Counted from the stretch's first letter, positions 7,372 to 15,793 are shown. The stretch is 64,000 nt of DNA from an uncultured Paracoccaceae bacterium (GCA_937146765.1 CAKZRP010000007.1:186001-250000), one strand, 5' to 3'. Made by a program: numbers and translations. Notes: generated by a model not told the origin, from the sequence alone.

Positions 7372-8706
7372 TCAGGCGCGCCGGGCGGTGTATAGGCTGG
7401 CCTGTTCCAGCGCATGGGCGATGCGGCAAAGGGTCCGCTCGCCCTTTTTCTTGCCGATGAACTGCGCGCCAAGCGGCAGGTCCCTGGGGGTGAAGCCACA
7501 GGGCACAGAAATCGACGGATGGCCGGAGAGGTTGAACGGCATGGTGCGCATGGCGGTCCAAACCGGCCTGTTTGCGAAGTCCGAAAAGGCAGGCGCAGGG
7601 CCAAGCGTGGTGGGGGCCAAGAGGGCCGCGCAATGGGCCAGGCGCTGATCCACCAGATCGGCAAAGCCACGCCCCACCGCGCGGGCGACCTCCACATCCT
7701 CGGGCGTGAGCACGGCGCCGGTCAGCAGGTTGCGGCGAGCGTCGACACCGTAGGCGTTGAATCGCTGGGCCAAGCCATCGCGGTGGATCGCATAGGCCTC
7801 GGCTTGCAGGATCACCGTCGCCGCATCCTCGAGGGGCTGATAGGCGGGCAGGTCGATCAGTTCGATCCGGGCGCCAAGTTGGCTTAGAAGGCCGGCGGTC
7901 TCGTCCATCGCGGCGATCAGTGCGGGGTCGGCGGCGGGGTCTTCGGCAAACCAGTCGCGGGCGTAACCGATTGTAAGGCCGCTGATCTCCTGCCCGATCT
8001 CGGCGCTGGCATTATGGCCGGGCACCAGCGCGTCGAGCACCAGCGCGGCGTCCGCGACCGTAGCTGCCATCGGCCCCACCACATCGAGGCTGGGGGAGAG
8101 CGGAAAGCACCCCGCATCCGGCACCAGCCCGGCGGTGGGTTTCAGCCCGATGATGCCGCAATAGGCCGAGGGCGCGCGGATGGAGCCGCCGGTATCGGTG
8201 CCCAGAGCCACCCGCATCAGCCCGCCCGAGACCGCCGCCGCAGAGCCGGAAGAGGAGCCGCCGGTGATATGCGCGAGGTTCCAGGGATTGCGCGCGGGCC
8301 GGTAGGGCTGGTCATAGGCGGGGCCGGTCAGGGCATATTCATAGGTGGCGAGCTTGCCTAAGGCCAACATGCCCGCCCGGCGCAGCGCGGCCACGGTGGC
8401 GGCATCAGAGTGCTCGCCCTGTGGATGTGCGTGCGACCCACAAAGGGTCGGCTGACCCGCAACGTCGAGAATATCCTTCACCCCAAAGCAGAGACCGGCG
8501 AGGGGCGCGCGGTCCTCCAGCGGGGTTGCATCCACCGCCTGCGCCTGGGCGCGCAATTTGTCGTTCAGATGCACCACCGCGCGCAGATCGCCATTGCGGG
8601 CGTCGATCTTGGCCAGATGCGCCTCGGCCAGCTCCAGCGCTGAAATCTCGCCTTGTGCGAGGGCTTTGGCTTGGGCGTGCAGGGGTTGGGTCAGCCAGTC
8701 GGTCAT
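7372..8706 (-). CDS. Amidase signature family hydrolase
   Basis: This 444-residue amidase is of the GatA/AtzE/AtzF class and hydrolyses a C-N amide bond. The Ser-cisSer-Lys triad is visible: Lys in CFGVKDILD, the Gly/Ser-rich signature GGSSSGSAAAVSGGL, and the nucleophile region GTDTGGSIRAPSAYCG. The C-terminus (FSDFANRPVWTAMRTMPFNLSGHPSISVP) is typical of the family. Its ATG overlaps the stop of the small gene at 8703-8837 (ATGA), so the two are co-translated. It is convergent with the HisD-like gene. Its place between the dehydrogenase and the second SnoaL-like gene suggests the pathway substrate or an intermediate carries an amide or carbamoyl group. Confidence 0.88.
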   Translation of the reverse strand: MTDWLTQPLHAQAKALAQGEISALELAEAHLAKIDARNGDLRAVVHLNDKLRAQAQAVDATPLEDRAPLAGLCFGVKDILDVAGQPTLCGSHAHPQGEHSDAATVAALRRAGMLALGKLATYEYALTGPAYDQPYRPARNPWNLAHITGGSSSGSAAAVSGGLMRVALGTDTGGSIRAPSAYCGIIGLKPTAGLVPDAGCFPLSPSLDVVGPMAATVADAALVLDALVPGHNASAEIGQEISGLTIGYARDWFAEDPAADPALIAAMDETAGLLSQLGARIELIDLPAYQPLEDAATVILQAEAYAIHRDGLAQRFNAYGVDARRNLLTGAVLTPEDVEVARAVGRGFADLVDQRLAHCAALLAPTTLGPAPAFSDFANRPVWTAMRTMPFNLSGHPSISVPCGFTPRDLPLGAQFIGKKKGERTLCRIAHALEQASLYTARRA

Positions 8707-8837
8707 TGCTGCGCCTCCTTCAGCTTGGCGGCCTGTTCGGCGAGGCGGCAGGCGGCGGCATAGGCGGCGGCGAGATCCGCTGCGGGCGGTTCGATTCCCG
8801 CGTCCCTTAGCAATTTCGTGAAGCTTTCCAACGTCAT
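8703..8837 (-). CDS. Small GatC/AtzG-like partner of the amidase (44 aa)
   Basis: This short ORF begins MTLESFTKLLRDAGIEPPAA and continues as an Ala/Leu-rich helix. Its stop overlaps the amidase start by four bases. The size, helical composition and tight coupling resemble the small DUF4089/AtzG-type proteins that form GatC-like complexes with AtzE-type amidases. That assignment rests on context and general character rather than a recognised motif. An AGAGG sequence just before the ATG is close but acceptable. It is the first gene of the two-gene amidase transcript. Confidence 0.65.
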   Translation of the reverse strand: MTLESFTKLLRDAGIEPPAADLAAAYAAACRLAEQAAKLKEAQQ

Positions 8838-9047
8838 CGCCTCTGACCTTTGTGCTGGAGTCCCTTGCGGAGTGGGTCGATGTTTGCCCTCTAAAACAAG
8901 GGTTTACCAGAGGATTTCCCTTGGGCCAAGAATTTTTGAATAAGTATGCAAAAATCTGTTGAGCGCGGCCCTGACCTCAGGCACACTGAGGCTCAGACGG
9001 CGCAGGGCCCGCGCCGCACGAGATCCCAATCACGGAAGGCATGAGCC
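8838..9047. promoter_or_regulatory. Divergent promoter region between amidase unit and SnoaL-like gene
   Basis: This 210-bp region has no ORF of its own. It is locally AT-rich around 8890-8960 and contains AATAAGTATGCAAAAATC, which resembles AATACCTATGCAAAAACT upstream of the HisD-like gene (about 5922-5939). This shared element probably marks a common regulator for the two plus-strand genes. Confidence 0.45.
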
Positions 9048-10229
9048 ATGGCGACGCAAGGCGACGCGGCAAAAACGACAAAGGCGGCAAGGCCCGCAAC
9101 CCCGAAAGACGACGCGCCCTTTCACGGCGCGGTGATGAATGTCGAGCGGGCGGATTTTGAGGAACTGGTGCCCGAGGGCCGCGCGCCGGTGCAGGGCATG
9201 GAGGGGTTCGACCCCTGCTATTCCGACATCGTGGATTACATCATCCGCTGCACCCACAAGATCTGGGACGAGCGCGACGTGGGGCTGATCTATACCCATT
9301 ATACCCACAATATCGTGCTCTATCTGCCGACCACCACCATCTACAACCGCGAGGACGTGGTGCGAGACACCATCCAGCGCCTCGTTTCGCTGCCGGAGCG
9401 TCGCGGCATGGCAACCCATGTGGTTTGGAACGGCGACGACAAGGACGGGTTCTATACCTCGCACCTCGTCACCGGCTCTGGGCGCTACACGCAGAACGGC
9501 CACTATGGTCCCGCCAATGGCCGCCCCTTTGTCAGCCGCACCATCGCGGACTGCATGATCCATCGCAACAAGATCTACCGCGAATGGGTGGTCTCCGATC
9601 AGATGGCCGTTGTGCAGCAACTGGGCCTCGACCCGCACCCTTACGCGGAAAAGATCGCCAGCGCACGTCTGTCGCAGGGCTTCAAAACGTTGGATATCGG
9701 CGAGGTTGGCCTGATGCTGGGTCAATACCAGCCGAGCTCCGAGGCGGACCTGTCGATATCCAACAATGACATCGAGCGCGAGACTCTGAGCTGGCTGCAC
9801 GATGTGTTCAACCGCAAGATGTTTGGCCGTATCCGCGACGTCTATGCGCCGACCGCGATGTTCCACGGGCCCCTGATGAAGGAGCTATATGGCACCACCT
9901 CGGTGATGCATCAGACCCTGGGTCTGGTCGGCACCATGCCCGATGCGGTCTATATGCCGCAGCACATCTGCTCGACCCCCTGCAACGAAGGTGGCGTCAA
10001 AGTGGCGGTGCGCTGGGTGATGGAGGGTCATCACCTCGGCTTTGGCATCCTTGAAAGCCTCGGCGCGCCCACCGGCAAGCACCTGAAGCTGATGGGGATG
10101 AGCCATTACCACTACAAAGATGGCAAGATCGTCGACGAGTGGACCGTCTATGACGAGCTGTCGCTTCTGGTGCAGATCAAGCTGGCGCAGCTCGCGGATC
10201 AACAGAGCGCGGTGGCGGTCGCGGGCTAA
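9048..10229 (+). CDS. Double-domain SnoaL/NTF2-like protein (393 aa)
   Basis: This is a second tandem SnoaL-like protein, longer than the one at 4845-5861. After a low-complexity N-terminal tail (residues 1-25, rich in Ala, Lys and Thr), the first module covers about 60-215 (YIIRCTHKIWDERDVGLIYTHYTHNIVLYL) and the second about 255-380 (LHDVFNRKMFGRIRDVYAPTAMF, HYHYKDGKIVDEWTVYDELS). The ending HYHYKDGKIVDEWTVYDE is a classic SnoaL/NTF2 C-terminal strand pair. The modules contain many His and Tyr residues that could line a pocket. The start at 9048 has GGAAGG upstream. Function is not assignable beyond the fold. Co-localisation with the amidase and dehydrogenase implies a step in the same catabolic route. 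Confidence 0.8.
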   Translation: MATQGDAAKTTKAARPATPKDDAPFHGAVMNVERADFEELVPEGRAPVQGMEGFDPCYSDIVDYIIRCTHKIWDERDVGLIYTHYTHNIVLYLPTTTIYNREDVVRDTIQRLVSLPERRGMATHVVWNGDDKDGFYTSHLVTGSGRYTQNGHYGPANGRPFVSRTIADCMIHRNKIYREWVVSDQMAVVQQLGLDPHPYAEKIASARLSQGFKTLDIGEVGLMLGQYQPSSEADLSISNNDIERETLSWLHDVFNRKMFGRIRDVYAPTAMFHGPLMKELYGTTSVMHQTLGLVGTMPDAVYMPQHICSTPCNEGGVKVAVRWVMEGHHLGFGILESLGAPTGKHLKLMGMSHYHYKDGKIVDEWTVYDELSLLVQIKLAQLADQQSAVAVAG

Positions 10230-10404
10230 TATCCGCGGCGGTTTAGGCAGAGTGCAGGCAAGGGGCCGATCCGCGTATGGGTCGGCCTCAGCCATTTCTG
10301 TGGTGCCAGAACCGCGTTTTTCGTTGGACGTCAGGTCCGGGGGTGACAGGCTCTCGACCACGGCCTAGGGAAGATCAACCCGCATCCCATCGGAGGACCC
10401 CGCC

Positions 10405-11415
10405 TTGAGCAGCAGACCGGTCACATCCATCGACGTCGCCCGCAAGGCCGGCGTCAGCCAGTCTGCGGTGTCGCGCTACTATACCCCCGGGGCCTCGGTG
10501 TCGAAGAAGATGGCGGAGAAGATCCGCGTCGCCGCCGCGGAGCTGGGCTATCACCCCAACGTGCTGGCGCGGGCGATGATCACCGGCAAGAGCCGCATCA
10601 TCGGCCTTGTGGTCTATTACTTTGAAAACCAGTTCTACCCCGAGGCGGTGGAGAAGCTCTCGATCGCCTTGCAGGAAAACGGCTACCACGTGCTGTTGTT
10701 CATGGCCTCGAACACCGTGGGCGATGTGGAGCCGGTGATCCAGGAATTCCTCGGCTACCGGGTCGATGGCATCATCATGGTCTCGGTCTCGCTGTCCTCG
10801 ACGCTGGCGGAGCGCTGTCGCGAGAACAACATTCCCGTGGTGCTGTTCAACCGCGACCAGCCAGGCGATTCCTTGCGGGCGGTGACCAGCGACAACGTCG
10901 AAGGCGGGCGGATTGCGGCGCGGCTCCTGCTCGAAAGCGGCTGCGCGCGGATTGGCCATATCACCGGCTTTGGCAATACGTCGACGCAGGTGGACCGCGA
11001 GGCGGGCTTTACCGAGGTGCTGCGGGCTGCCGGGCGCGAGGTTTATGCGCGGGAGGATGGCAATTTCCACTATTCCGACGCGGTGGAGGCGGCGCGGCGG
11101 ATGTTTGACGCGCCAGAGCGCCCCGATGGGCTGTTTGTCAGCGACGACCATATGGCGATGGCCGCGATGGATGTGATCCGGCATGAGTTCAACCTCCGCA
11201 TCCCCGAGGACGTGGCGGTGGTTGGCTTTGACGATATCCCGCAGGCGGCCTGGCCCTCCTTCAACCTCACCACCATTCGCCAGCCGATGAACCAGATGGT
11301 CTCCGTTGCGGTCAGCGAATTGGTCGAGGCGATCGAGGGCAATGAGGCGATCCGCAAGCTGCGCCTGCCCCCCAGGGCGGTGATCCGGGGCAGCACGCGG
11401 ACGCCAAGGGCTTAG
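10405..11415 (+). CDS. LacI-family transcriptional regulator
   Basis: This 336-residue repressor or activator begins at TTG 10405, with GGAGG eight bases upstream. The N-terminal HTH is clear (TSIDVARKAGVSQSAVSRYY), followed by the hinge helix region (NVLARAMITGKSRIIGLVV) and a periplasmic-binding-protein-like effector domain (FVSDDHMAMAAMDVIRH, DVAVVGFDDIPQAAWPSF). It is the only intact LacI-type gene in this cluster. The palindromes at 4720 and 4777 are therefore its probable targets, and the ABC importer, SnoaL-like, dehydrogenase and amidase genes its probable regulon. The effector is presumably the imported compound. Confidence 0.9.
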   Translation: MSSRPVTSIDVARKAGVSQSAVSRYYTPGASVSKKMAEKIRVAAAELGYHPNVLARAMITGKSRIIGLVVYYFENQFYPEAVEKLSIALQENGYHVLLFMASNTVGDVEPVIQEFLGYRVDGIIMVSVSLSSTLAERCRENNIPVVLFNRDQPGDSLRAVTSDNVEGGRIAARLLLESGCARIGHITGFGNTSTQVDREAGFTEVLRAAGREVYAREDGNFHYSDAVEAARRMFDAPERPDGLFVSDDHMAMAAMDVIRHEFNLRIPEDVAVVGFDDIPQAAWPSFNLTTIRQPMNQMVSVAVSELVEAIEGNEAIRKLRLPPRAVIRGSTRTPRA

Positions 11416-11430
11416 GCGGCCGCCTAAGCC
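11409..11430. terminator. 22-bp perfect palindrome spanning two convergent stops
   Basis: A perfect palindrome centred on GCGGCCGC contains the TAG stop of the LacI gene (11413-11415) and, on the other strand, the TAG of the kinase remnant (11424-11426). It could fold as a 9-bp stem with a 4-base loop on either transcript. No T-run follows, so termination is plausible but weakly supported. Confidence 0.5.
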
Positions 11431-11702
11431 ACATCGGCATAGCTGCGGCGGTTGTCGTGAAAGGCGCGCCGCAATGCATCGGTGCCACAGGGGCGCGGCA
11501 TTTTCGAACAGGGTCAGCACCTCGCGCACCGCGCTCGGATGCCGCTCCACCAGGCGGCGGGGCTTTGTTCGGACCGGCCAAAGCGCAGCACGATCTGGTC
11601 GTGTTCGCGATGGGCAAAGGCCAGGATGCGGCCGCTTTGATCTACAAGGGCCGCCCGCAGGCTGCCGGTGCCGACGTCGATGGCAAGGTAGAGATCGCGC
11701 AT
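11424..11702 (-). pseudogene. FGGY-family carbohydrate kinase remnant
   Basis: The N-terminus is intact for about 58 residues and carries the FGGY phosphate-1 motif (LYLAIDVGTGSLRAALVDQS), continuing to SEQSPAAWWSGIR. The reading frame then changes, and what follows resembles a kinase C-terminus (AVREVLTLFENAAP, then in another frame DALRRAFHDNRRSYADVA and stop). A full FGGY kinase is about 480-540 residues, so roughly 1.2 kb of the middle is missing and there are two frame changes. The product would have no ATP-binding or substrate lobe. It is divergent from the PGI/aldolase gene and probably phosphorylated the sugar imported by the eroded ABC system at 16-18 kb. Confidence 0.8.
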
Positions 11703-12061
11703 GGGGGGGTCCGTATCCTGTTGCAGGTCATGGAAGGCGCGGGCGCTCGCATCTGGGGCGCGACAGGGCCATGATTCCTCCCTTTTGGGGAGTTTTGCAA
11801 CGGTCTGGCGGCTGCATCAAGAGAATTTAGTAGTAAATCTACTTTTGCGTGAAGGCGGGGGTTGCGCGGTGCGCGGGTGCCTGTTTTGGAAGGTGCAGAC
11901 GTATATTGCTCTGAAAATCATAAGGTAATGTGATTCTAACACACGTGGCGCGCCCTGTGGCACGCTACTTTTTTCGCGCGCCTCGCAAAGCCTCTCTTGC
12001 GTTTTCCTTCCGCTCTTTGTGGTCAATTGGTAGTTTAACTGCATACTTGCCGGAGGACGTC
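11703..12061. promoter_or_regulatory. Divergent regulatory region with RpiR-type sites
   Basis: This 359-bp region has no credible gene. It contains AGTAG-TAAAT-CTACT at about 11828-11842 (perfect 5-bp arms) and CAATTGGTAGTTTAACT at about 12023-12039. The latter matches, on the opposite strand, the CAATTGGTAGTTTTAATTCC element at 15951-15970. The shared element at both ends of the locus suggests binding by the RpiR-family regulator encoded between them. GGAGG at 12052 is the ribosome-binding site for the next gene. Confidence 0.6.
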
Positions 12062-12853
12062 ATGTATCAAAGACCGACCGCGCATCAGATCGACCCGCTG
12101 ACGGGCGAAATGAGTGGCGCCAGCGGGCGATACGAAAAGCGGATCAGCGATCTGGAGGGGCTTTACGCCGATGCGGCGGCCTTTGCTGGCCGTGTGGCAG
12201 AGGACTCGGATCATTTGGTCTATCGCGTCTTTGAACAGCGCCCGGCGCAGGCCAAGGGCGACCTGATCTTTGGCACCACCTGGATGGAGCCGGGGCGGAT
12301 CGGTGCGGAATACTATATGACGCGTGGCCATATCCAAGCCTGCACCGAAGCCGCGCAGGCCACCATCGCCGCGATGACCGCGCATCGGCCTGAGATGATC
12401 GTGGGCGCCGACACCGTTCTGACCGAGGCGCAGGTTGAGGCCGCCCATGCGGCGGGCGCGCAATTTGCCTTGCCGCCGATCTTGGCCGCCGTGCTGGCCC
12501 ATGCGGCCAAGATCGGCCTGCCCTTTGCTCCCGGCATCATGACGCCGAGCGATCTGCAACTGGCGCTGCGGCACGGCTGCGGCATGGTGAAATTCTTCCC
12601 GGCGATGCCTGCGGGCAGGCTGAATATGCTGAAAGACATCGCCGCGCCCTATGCCCATACCGGTATCGGTTTCAACCCGACCAGCGGCGTCACCCTTGCC
12701 AACTTGGGCGAGTGGCTGGCCCTGCCCGAGGTGCGGGCCGTGGGCGGTACATGGATCGCCAGCCGCGCCGATATCGCGGCGGGCAACTGGGACAAGATCA
12801 CCCGCAATGCCGCCGAGGCGGTGGCACGGCTCAAGGAGCTGAGGGCGCAATGA
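12062..12853 (+). pseudogene. Deletion fusion: cupin glucose-6-phosphate isomerase N-half joined to KDPG-aldolase
   Basis: The start at 12062 has GGAGG five bases upstream. Residues 1-92 match an archaeal-type (cupin) phosphoglucose isomerase up to the metal-binding strand (GRIGAEYYMTRGHI) and then stop abruptly. From about residue 95 the sequence is a KDPG/KHG aldolase missing its first strands (TEAAQATIAAM, then KFFPAMPAGRLNMLKDI, then GGTWIASRADIAAGNWD). The aldolase Schiff-base Lys in MVKFFPA is kept, but the strand carrying the catalytic Glu is lost, as is half of the isomerase metal site. The join is in frame, giving a 263-residue chimera. It reads as a deletion removing the 3' part of one gene and the 5' part of the next, not as a designed bifunctional enzyme. 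The stop overlaps the next ATG. Confidence 0.78.
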
Positions 12854-13562
12854 ACCTGACCCCCGCAACCAAGCCGACGTTCTATTTCATTGGCGTCACC
12901 ACCGGAAAATCCTCGATCATGTCGGTGTTTCCCGAATGGGCCGAATATCTCGGCCTTGCTGACGTGGAGATGAAGGGCATCGACCTCATCCCGCATGACT
13001 CGGTGGAAAACTACCGCGCGACGGTGGCGTTTTTGAAAGCGGATCCGCTGTCGCTGGGAGCCTTGGTCACTACACGCAAGCTCGACCTCTTTGCCGCCTG
13101 CCGGGACATGTTTGACGAGAGTGACCCCCATGCAGAGCTGATGGCCGAACCTCTTGTCTCTCAAAACGCGACGGGCGGCTGATCTGCCATGCCAAGGACC
13201 CGATCGCCTCGAGGCTGGCGCTGGATGGTTTCCTGCCGGAGGGGCATTTTGCCAAAACGGGCGCCGAGGTGCTGTCGATGCGGGCGGGAGGCTCGACCAT
13301 TGCGCTGACCTGGCACCTGATGCAGGCCTCGCGAGGGGCGGGTCGTCCCTCGCGCATCGTGGTGACCAATCGCAGCCAGGCGCGGCTGGATCATATTCGC
13401 GAGATCCATGCCGAGATCGGCAGCCATATCCCCTGCGATTATGTGCTGGCCCCCACTGCGGCGGACAATGACCTGGTGATGGCGGGGCTCAAACCCGGCT
13501 CGCTGGTGATCAACGCCACCGGGTTTGGCAAGGACGCGCCCTGCTCGCCGGTGACCGAGGCG
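12850..13562 (+). pseudogene. Shikimate-dehydrogenase-like gene, frameshifted and 3'-truncated
   Basis: The N-terminal part (FYFIGVTTGKSSIMSVFPEW, then VENYRATVAFLKADPLSLGA and LVTTRKLDLFAACRDMFDE) reads in frame from the ATG at 12850, which overlaps the previous stop. At about 13150-13160 the frame shifts by one base. The continuation (CLSKRDGRLICHAKDPIAS, then SRIVVTNRSQARLDHIREIH) ends at GSLVINATGFGKDAPCSP, an AroE-type Rossmann core. A missing A in an A-run at 13145-13147 would restore the frame. The 3' end then runs in frame into a 2-hydroxyacid dehydrogenase segment, so the original C-terminus is deleted. The position inside a sugar operon suggests a catabolic sugar-acid dehydrogenase rather than shikimate synthesis. 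Confidence 0.72.
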
Positions 13563-14083
13563 GTGATTGCCGCCGCCACCGACCTGCGGGTGATTTCCCG
13601 CAATGGCACCAGGGTGGACAACCCGCCCGTCGCCCTGCTGGTCGCGCGCGGGATCGAGCTGCGCCGGGCCGAGGGCACCAATGCTCGCGCGGTGGCGGAA
13701 CTTGCCCTAACCCTCGCGCTGGCGGGGCTGCGTGATGTGGTGCCCACCCATGCCGGATGCGCGAAGGCGCTTGGCCGCGCAGGTGGGCGTCATTGGTTTG
13801 GGCGCGATTGGCGCGGTTGGCTCCCGGCGCGATGGTGGTCAATACCACCCGCGCCGGTCTGGTGCGCGACGCCGATAGGCTCGACGCGCTCAACGCGGGT
13901 CAGGTTGGCATCTATGCCCCCGATGTGTTCCACACCGAGCCGCCAGAGCCCTCGGACCTGTTGCGCCATGGGCTGGTGGTGACCACGACCCATATCGGCG
14001 GCTTCGCCAATGCCTCCATCGATCGTTCGACCAAGCGGGCGGTGGACAACCTCTTGGAGGTGCTGCGGACCCATGCTGATTGA
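13563..14083 (+). pseudogene. D-isomer 2-hydroxyacid dehydrogenase remnant, multiply broken
   Basis: The segment after the join reads like the middle of a D-2-hydroxyacid dehydrogenase (ATDLRVISRNGTRVDNPPVA, then TNARAVAELALTLALAGLRD). Near 13755 the frame changes to MREGAWPR. Near 13777 it changes again to the NAD-binding motif AQVGVIGLGAIGA, and near 13815 once more to APGAMVVNTTRAGLVRDADR and TTTHIGGFANASIDRSTKRA. The conserved His of the family is in THIGGFA. About the first 60 residues and most of the Rossmann fold (residues following GAIGA) are missing. No functional product is possible without several recoding events. Confidence 0.75.
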
Positions 14084-14900
14084 TCGCGTTCTTGCCCTGC
14101 CTAAGCCGGGCGAGCCGGGGCTCTATTGGCTCGGGCAGGCAGGGTTCTGGATCGAGACGGGGGCGCATCGCCTGCTGGTCGACCCCTATCTGTCGGACTC
14201 ACTGGCCAAGAAATACGCGGGAAAGCCCAACGACCACAAACGCATGATGCCGCCGCCCTTGACGGTCGATCAGCTGCCGCGCCCCGATCTGGTGCTGGTG
14301 ACCCATGGGCACACCGATCACCTCGACCCGGAGGCGCTGGCCCCCTTGGTGCAGCGCTTTCCTGATCTGCCCTTTGTAGTGCCTGCCGCTTACGAGGCCT
14401 TGGCGCGAGAGCGGATCGGGCAGGCGGTGCCTTTGATCCCTGCCGACGCGGATCAGGTCCTGACCCCTCTGCCGGGGCTGAGCCTGACCGTGTTTCCCGC
14501 CGCGCATGAGGCGTTGGAGCAGGATGCGGCGGGTCATCACAAGTTCCTCGGCTATGGTATCGCGGCGGGGGATCTCAGGCTCTATCACTCCGGCGACAGT
14601 ATCCCCTTTGCCGGGCTGGCGGAGCGGGTGGCGCAATTTGCCCCACAGATCTGCCTGCTGCCGGTGAATGGCCGCGACGCAACCCGCGCCGCCCATGGCA
14701 TCTCCGGCAACGTCCATCTGGATGAGGCAGTGGCATTGGCGCAACCCTGCCCCTTTCTCGTGCCGCATCACTTCGGTATGTTCGCGTTTAATACCATCGA
14801 CACGGACCAGATCGACCAGATCGACCGGGCCGCGGCAGAGAGCACTTCGGTGCAGATCCTCCGCCCCTACGCCGGAGAGGGCCTGTCGCTGAAGACCTGA
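14073..14900 (+). CDS. UlaG-like metallo-beta-lactamase-fold hydrolase
   Basis: This 275-residue MBL-fold protein resembles the UlaG/L-ascorbate-6-phosphate-lactonase and RNase Z-like metal-hydrolase group. Motifs are the N-terminal strand YWLGQAGFWIETGAHRLLVD, the HxHxDH signature in VTHGHTDHLDP, a later His in FPAAHEALEQDAAGHH, Asp in YHSGDSIPF, and a C-terminal LVPHHFGMF. It starts at ATG 14073, overlapping the last 11 bases of the broken dehydrogenase gene. Unlike its neighbours it shows no internal gap or frameshift. UlaG-type enzymes open sugar-acid lactones, which would fit a sugar-acid pathway, but the substrate here is unknown. Confidence 0.85.
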   Translation: MLIDRVLALPKPGEPGLYWLGQAGFWIETGAHRLLVDPYLSDSLAKKYAGKPNDHKRMMPPPLTVDQLPRPDLVLVTHGHTDHLDPEALAPLVQRFPDLPFVVPAAYEALARERIGQAVPLIPADADQVLTPLPGLSLTVFPAAHEALEQDAAGHHKFLGYGIAAGDLRLYHSGDSIPFAGLAERVAQFAPQICLLPVNGRDATRAAHGISGNVHLDEAVALAQPCPFLVPHHFGMFAFNTIDTDQIDQIDRAAAESTSVQILRPYAGEGLSLKT

Positions 14901-14917
14901 ACGCCAAGGACCGACCC

Positions 14918-15793
14918 ATGGATCAGATTGCGCGCGCCTCCGATGACAACCTTCTGGAGGAGATTGTCCGCCTCAAGGATGAACTGCGCAAATCGGACCG
15001 CCGGGTTGCCGATGTGGTTCTGGAGAACCCCGAGGGCGTGGTGTCGATGACGCTGGCGACCCTGTCGAAAACCGCCGGCGTCAGCGAGCCGACGGTGATC
15101 CGCTTCTGCTCCGCCATCGGCTGCGAAGGCTTCCGCGACATGCGGGTGAAGCTGGCGCGCTCCTTAGCCTTTGCCCGCAGCACCTCGCATACGGCGATCA
15201 CCGGCGCGGATGAGTTGGCGACCATCGTGACCAAGGTGTTTGATTACAACCTGTCGAACCTCAATTGGGCGCAGGGCAAGCTCGATATCGCCTCGGTCGA
15301 CCGGGCGGTTGCGGTGCTGGCGGCGGCGGCGCGGATCGAGTTCTTTGGCTTTGGCGCCTCGGGCATCGTGGCGCTCGATGCGCAGCAGAAATTCCCCCTG
15401 TTTGGGGTGCCCTGCGGCGCGCCGCTCGATTCCCACCAGATGTTCATGACAGCTGATATGCTGAAGCCCGGTGACGTGGCGGTGGCGATCTCCAGCACCG
15501 GCCATACCCGCGAAGTGGTCGCCTGTATGAAGGCCGCGCAGGATCGCGGCGCCAAGACCATCGGCATCACCGGACAGGTCGGCAGCCCGCTCCTGGCGCA
15601 TTGCGATGTGGGTCTGGTGGTGGAGACGCTGGAGAACACCGACCTTTATACCCCCACCGTCTCGCGGCTGTCGCATCTGGTGGTGATCGACATTCTCTCC
15701 ACCGCTGTCAGCCTGCAAAAGGGCGCGGGCCATCACGACCGGATCGCGCGGATGAAGGACGGTCTGGCGCGGATTCGCAGCGACGTCGAGTAG
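14918..15793 (+). CDS. RpiR/MurR-family regulator with SIS domain
   Basis: This is an intact 291-residue regulator. The N-terminal HTH_6 domain (residues about 10-85) includes SKTAGVSEPTVIRFCSAIGC, and the C-terminal SIS sugar-isomerase domain (about 130-275) includes GFGASGIVALDAQQKFPLFG and AISSTGHTREVVACMKAAQD. SIS domains of this family bind phosphosugars as effectors. It lies 17 bp after the hydrolase gene, in the middle of the eroded locus. The probable operators on both sides (about 11828-12039 and 15846-15970) carry related TGTAGT/CTACT elements. It survives unbroken while the catabolic genes it would control do not. Confidence 0.9.
   Translation: MDQIARASDDNLLEEIVRLKDELRKSDRRVADVVLENPEGVVSMTLATLSKTAGVSEPTVIRFCSAIGCEGFRDMRVKLARSLAFARSTSHTAITGADELATIVTKVFDYNLSNLNWAQGKLDIASVDRAVAVLAAAARIEFFGFGASGIVALDAQQKFPLFGVPCGAPLDSHQMFMTADMLKPGDVAVAISSTGHTREVVACMKAAQDRGAKTIGITGQVGSPLLAHCDVGLVVETLENTDLYTPTVSRLSHLVVIDILSTAVSLQKGAGHHDRIARMKDGLARIRSDVE

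Noticed and set aside
12062..14083. PGI-aldolase and shikimate-DH/2-hydroxyacid-DH as designed bifunctional enzymes
   Set aside because: Catalytic elements are lost exactly at the joins, and several frame changes occur; deletion is more likely.
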